Below, piece after piece: positions 61,773-64,000 of a DNA stretch of 64,000 bases. The notes under the pieces were generated by a model that searched no databases, was not told the DNA's origin, and saw only the letters and a program-made list of their open reading frames with translations. This stretch comes from an uncultured Tateyamaria sp. (lineage in GTDB: Bacteria; Pseudomonadota; Alphaproteobacteria; Rhodobacterales; Rhodobacteraceae). Each line of letters begins with the position of its first letter. Position 1 is the stretch's first letter. The DNA lies in contig NZ_CANNDO010000001.1 in NCBI RefSeq assembly GCF_947503385.1, forward strand, positions 806,001-870,000, in the 5' to 3' direction. Position numbers and translations under genes: made by a program.

Positions 61773-63494
61773 ATGAATCAAGGCCAGTCAGAGTTGCGCG
61801 CGGCGCGTAGTCAAAGCCGGGGATTGTATTGGACGGTCGGGTTGTTCAGCATGTTTGCCAATCTGCTGATGCTCACCGGGCCGATGTATATGTTGCAGGT
61901 CTACGACCGGGTGCTCGGCAGCCGCAGTTATGAAACGCTTGTGGCGCTGTCGCTGCTTGTGGCGTTTCTCTACGGGATCATGGGCATTCTGGATTACGCG
62001 CGCGGGCGTATCATGGCCCGTGCCGGTGCGCGGTTTCAGGCGTCTCTGGACCGGCGGGTATTTGACGCGGTGGTGCGGAAATCGGCTGTGGCCCCCGACA
62101 TGCGGTCGCAGACCGGGCTTGCCGATCTTGAGGCTGTTCAGCGGTTTATGACCTCGCCCGTGTTGATGGCGATGTTCGACCTGCCTTGGACACCGATCTT
62201 TATCGCCGGAATTTTCATGTTCCACCCGATGCTGGGCTGGCTTGCTGTCGGGGGTGGCACGCTTTTGATACTGATCGCACTCGCGAACCAGTTTCTGTCC
62301 CGTACACCGCAGCTCAAGGCGGGTTATGCCGGTCAGGTGGCGACGAATATGTCAGATCAACTGCGCACAGAGGCCGAAATGGTGCAAGCCATGGGGATGC
62401 GCGACGCGTCCTTTGATCGCTGGCAAAAGGCGCGCAGTGTTGCGCTCGAAGAGCAGATGCGGGCGACGGATGTTGGCGGTGGTTTCACCGCCATGACAAA
62501 ATCGATGCGCTTGTTTCTGCAAAGCGCCATGCTGGGTCTGGGCGCGTATCTTGTGCTGCAGAACCAGATGACGCCGGGTGCGATGATCGCAGGTTCGATC
62601 CTGCTGGGCCGCGCCTTGGCGCCGATCGAACAGATGTTAACCCAGTGGCCCGTGGTCCAGCGTGGGGTCAAGGGCTGGAATGCCCTCGCTGAATTGTTGA
62701 GCACTGTGGGTGTTGAGGGGCGCAAAACTGCCTTGCCGAAGCCCAAGGCGCGACTGGTCGCCAAATCGCTGACCGTTGTGCCGCCCGGTGAAAAAACGGC
62801 GGCGTTGCGCAGTCTTGATTTTGATCTGCCGCCGGGCAAGGCGATGGGCGTTATTGGCCCGTCCGGTGCTGGCAAGTCCACGCTTGCCCGCTGTCTGACA
62901 GGCGTATGGCGTCCTGCGGGCGGCACGATCCGGCTGGATGCGGCGGCGCTGGATCAATACGAACCGGCTGTGCTGGGTCAGCACATCGGCTACCTCCCCC
63001 AACGGGTACAATTGTTCGACGGCACCATTGCCGAAAACATTGCCCGCCTGTCCACGGACCCAGACGCGACCAAGGTGGTCGCCGCCGCCAAGAAGGCCGC
63101 CGCGCACGAGATGATCCTTGAACTGCCCGAAGGCTACGACACCCGCATCAGCGCCAGCCAGCAGCGGCTGTCAGGCGGGCAGATTCAGCGGATCGGGCTG
63201 GCCCGCGCGCTTTATGATGATCCGGTCATCCTTGTGCTGGACGAACCGAACTCGAACCTTGACAACATCGGCACGCAGGCGCTGAACCAAGCCATCCGGC
63301 AGCTTAAATCCGAAGGCCGGTCGGTCATCATCATGGCGCACAGACCGGCTGCCATTCAGGAATGCGACCTCTTGCTGGTGATCGAAAATGGCATCCGCTC
63401 TGCCTTTGGGCCCAAGGACGAGGTGCTGCGGTCAACGGTCAAGAACCATCAGGAAATCGCGCGTGCGCCAGCGGGTGCGGGAGGCGTATCATGA
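61773..63494 (+). CDS. prsD: Type I secretion system permease/ATPase (PrsD family)
   Basis: A 573-aa ABC exporter, half-size. N-terminal membrane domain with six spans (YWTVGLFSMFANLLMLTGPM onward) and C-terminal ATPase with Walker A GPSGAGKST, signature LSGGQIQRIGLARAL, Walker B VILVLDEP and H-loop IIMAHRPA. It lacks the N-terminal peptidase, as in PrsD/AprD that export RTX proteins with C-terminal signals. ATG at 61773 has AGGA seven bases upstream; ATGs at 61731 and 61758 are less good. Stop overlaps the HlyD gene (ATGA). Confidence 0.9.
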   Translation: MNQGQSELRAARSQSRGLYWTVGLFSMFANLLMLTGPMYMLQVYDRVLGSRSYETLVALSLLVAFLYGIMGILDYARGRIMARAGARFQASLDRRVFDAVVRKSAVAPDMRSQTGLADLEAVQRFMTSPVLMAMFDLPWTPIFIAGIFMFHPMLGWLAVGGGTLLILIALANQFLSRTPQLKAGYAGQVATNMSDQLRTEAEMVQAMGMRDASFDRWQKARSVALEEQMRATDVGGGFTAMTKSMRLFLQSAMLGLGAYLVLQNQMTPGAMIAGSILLGRALAPIEQMLTQWPVVQRGVKGWNALAELLSTVGVEGRKTALPKPKARLVAKSLTVVPPGEKTAALRSLDFDLPPGKAMGVIGPSGAGKSTLARCLTGVWRPAGGTIRLDAAALDQYEPAVLGQHIGYLPQRVQLFDGTIAENIARLSTDPDATKVVAAAKKAAAHEMILELPEGYDTRISASQQRLSGGQIQRIGLARALYDDPVILVLDEPNSNLDNIGTQALNQAIRQLKSEGRSVIIMAHRPAAIQECDLLLVIENGIRSAFGPKDEVLRSTVKNHQEIARAPAGAGGVS

Positions 63495-64000
63495 GCGAAC
63501 GCAATTGGTCTGCCCGCGTACCGGTCGTCGTGGGATTTCTGGGGCTTGCCACCCTTGTGGGCGGGTTCGGCGTGTGGGCCACGCAAACGCAAATCGCAGG
63601 CGCGATCATCGCGCCGGGTCGGATCGAGGTAGATCAGAACCGTCAAGTCGTACAGCACCCACAGGGGGGCGTCGTGGTCGAAATCGGCGTCAAGGAAGGC
63701 GATACGGTCGAGGCGGGCGACCTCCTGCTGCAACTGGATGTCGCACAGCTGCGCACCAGCCTCGCGATTGTCGAAAGTCAGCTTTACGAGTTGATGGCCC
63801 GGCGCGGGCGGCTCGAAGCGGAGCGGGATGATCGGGACGAGATCACGTTTGACCCAGAACTCATCGCCATATCCAAGGATCGCGAAGAGGTGGAGGAACT
63901 GCTGCGCGGTCAGCAAAACCTGTTCGAAGCCCGCCGCGAATCCGCAGACAGCACCCGCGAACAGCTGGCCGAGCGCAGCGCACAGACCCGCAACCAGATC
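63491..64000 (+). CDS. HlyD-family membrane-fusion protein of the type I system (partial)
   Basis: The first 170 codons of the periplasmic adaptor that joins the ABC exporter to TolC. An N-terminal span (VPVVVGFLGLATLVGGFGVW) is followed by GAIIAPGRIEVDQNRQVVQH, then EIGVKEGDTVEAGDLLLQLD, the biotinyl-lipoyl-like half. A helical hairpin rich in E, R and Q begins. Coupled by ATGA to the ATPase gene. The gene runs off the right edge, as would any exported substrate gene that follows. Confidence 0.9.
   Translation, partial: MSERNWSARVPVVVGFLGLATLVGGFGVWATQTQIAGAIIAPGRIEVDQNRQVVQHPQGGVVVEIGVKEGDTVEAGDLLLQLDVAQLRTSLAIVESQLYELMARRGRLEAERDDRDEITFDPELIAISKDREEVEELLRGQQNLFEARRESADSTREQLAERSAQTRNQI

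Overview
The window looks like chromosome of a marine alphaproteobacterium of the Rhodobacterales (Roseobacter group). The grounds are high GC, dense GGAGG-type ribosome binding sites with many ATGA/TGATG/GTGA start-stop overlaps, and the gene complement: rppH, zntB, a DUF1523 protein, DUF4399, mlaA-mlaC, glnK-amtB, a PrsD-type secretion ABC protein, and a GT14 glycosyltransferase beside a sulfotransferase. No rRNA, tRNA, CRISPR array, transposase or integrase was seen.

Region by region. 1-6.7 kb is an unfamiliar accessory cluster. A minus-strand set (an orphan 242-aa protein, a winged-helix/TPR regulator, and a protein starting with six Asp-Ala-Leu repeats) diverges from two paralogous orphan proteins that share an alpha-helical module. 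6.8-22.5 kb is mostly metabolism and housekeeping: gabD, an alpha/beta hydrolase, a GNAT-rppH operon, fadH, zntB, an ECF sigma/anti-sigma pair, LysR, a striking 8 x 25-residue repeat protein, an OmpA-type protein in an operon with an AhpD-like protein, GNAT and a CinA-like protein, then sfsA and map. 22.6-36.8 kb holds a cytoplasmic-looking Asp-zincin protease, MAPEG, a Tat-exported haloalkane dehalogenase, LysR, rsmD with a flavoprotein reductase, peroxiredoxin, panE, an oxalyl-CoA-synthetase-like ligase with a FAH hydrolase, a RidA-GDPD-GNAT-PCD operon, and an AGAT-like amidinotransferase.

36.9-47.3 kb is the most remarkable segment. A TetR-pspA-yiaAB-membrane protein operon (minus strand) diverges from an 8-kb plus-strand operon. 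The plus operon encodes a long coiled-coil protein, an AAA+ ATPase, two orphan soluble proteins, six small membrane proteins and a DUF1523 protein. Four copies of the 13-bp palindrome TGAACnnnGTTCA lie at the TetR and pspA control regions. I read this as a TetR-controlled membrane-stress or membrane-remodelling system pairing a bacterial ESCRT-III homologue (PspA) with a dedicated AAA+ ATPase. The gene content and operators are read directly from the sequence; the Vps4-like analogy is inference.

47.4-64 kb returns to core functions: a THUMP RNA methyltransferase, GT14 plus sulfotransferase, GFA and WYL regulator sharing a palindromic operator, a GDSL lipoprotein, smpB, a mercaptopyruvate sulfurtransferase with an aromatic aminotransferase, glnK-amtB, a class A penicillin-binding protein, mlaA-mlaC, and the start of a type I secretion operon that runs off the window. 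The only gene-free stretch over 300 bases is 25367-25984.
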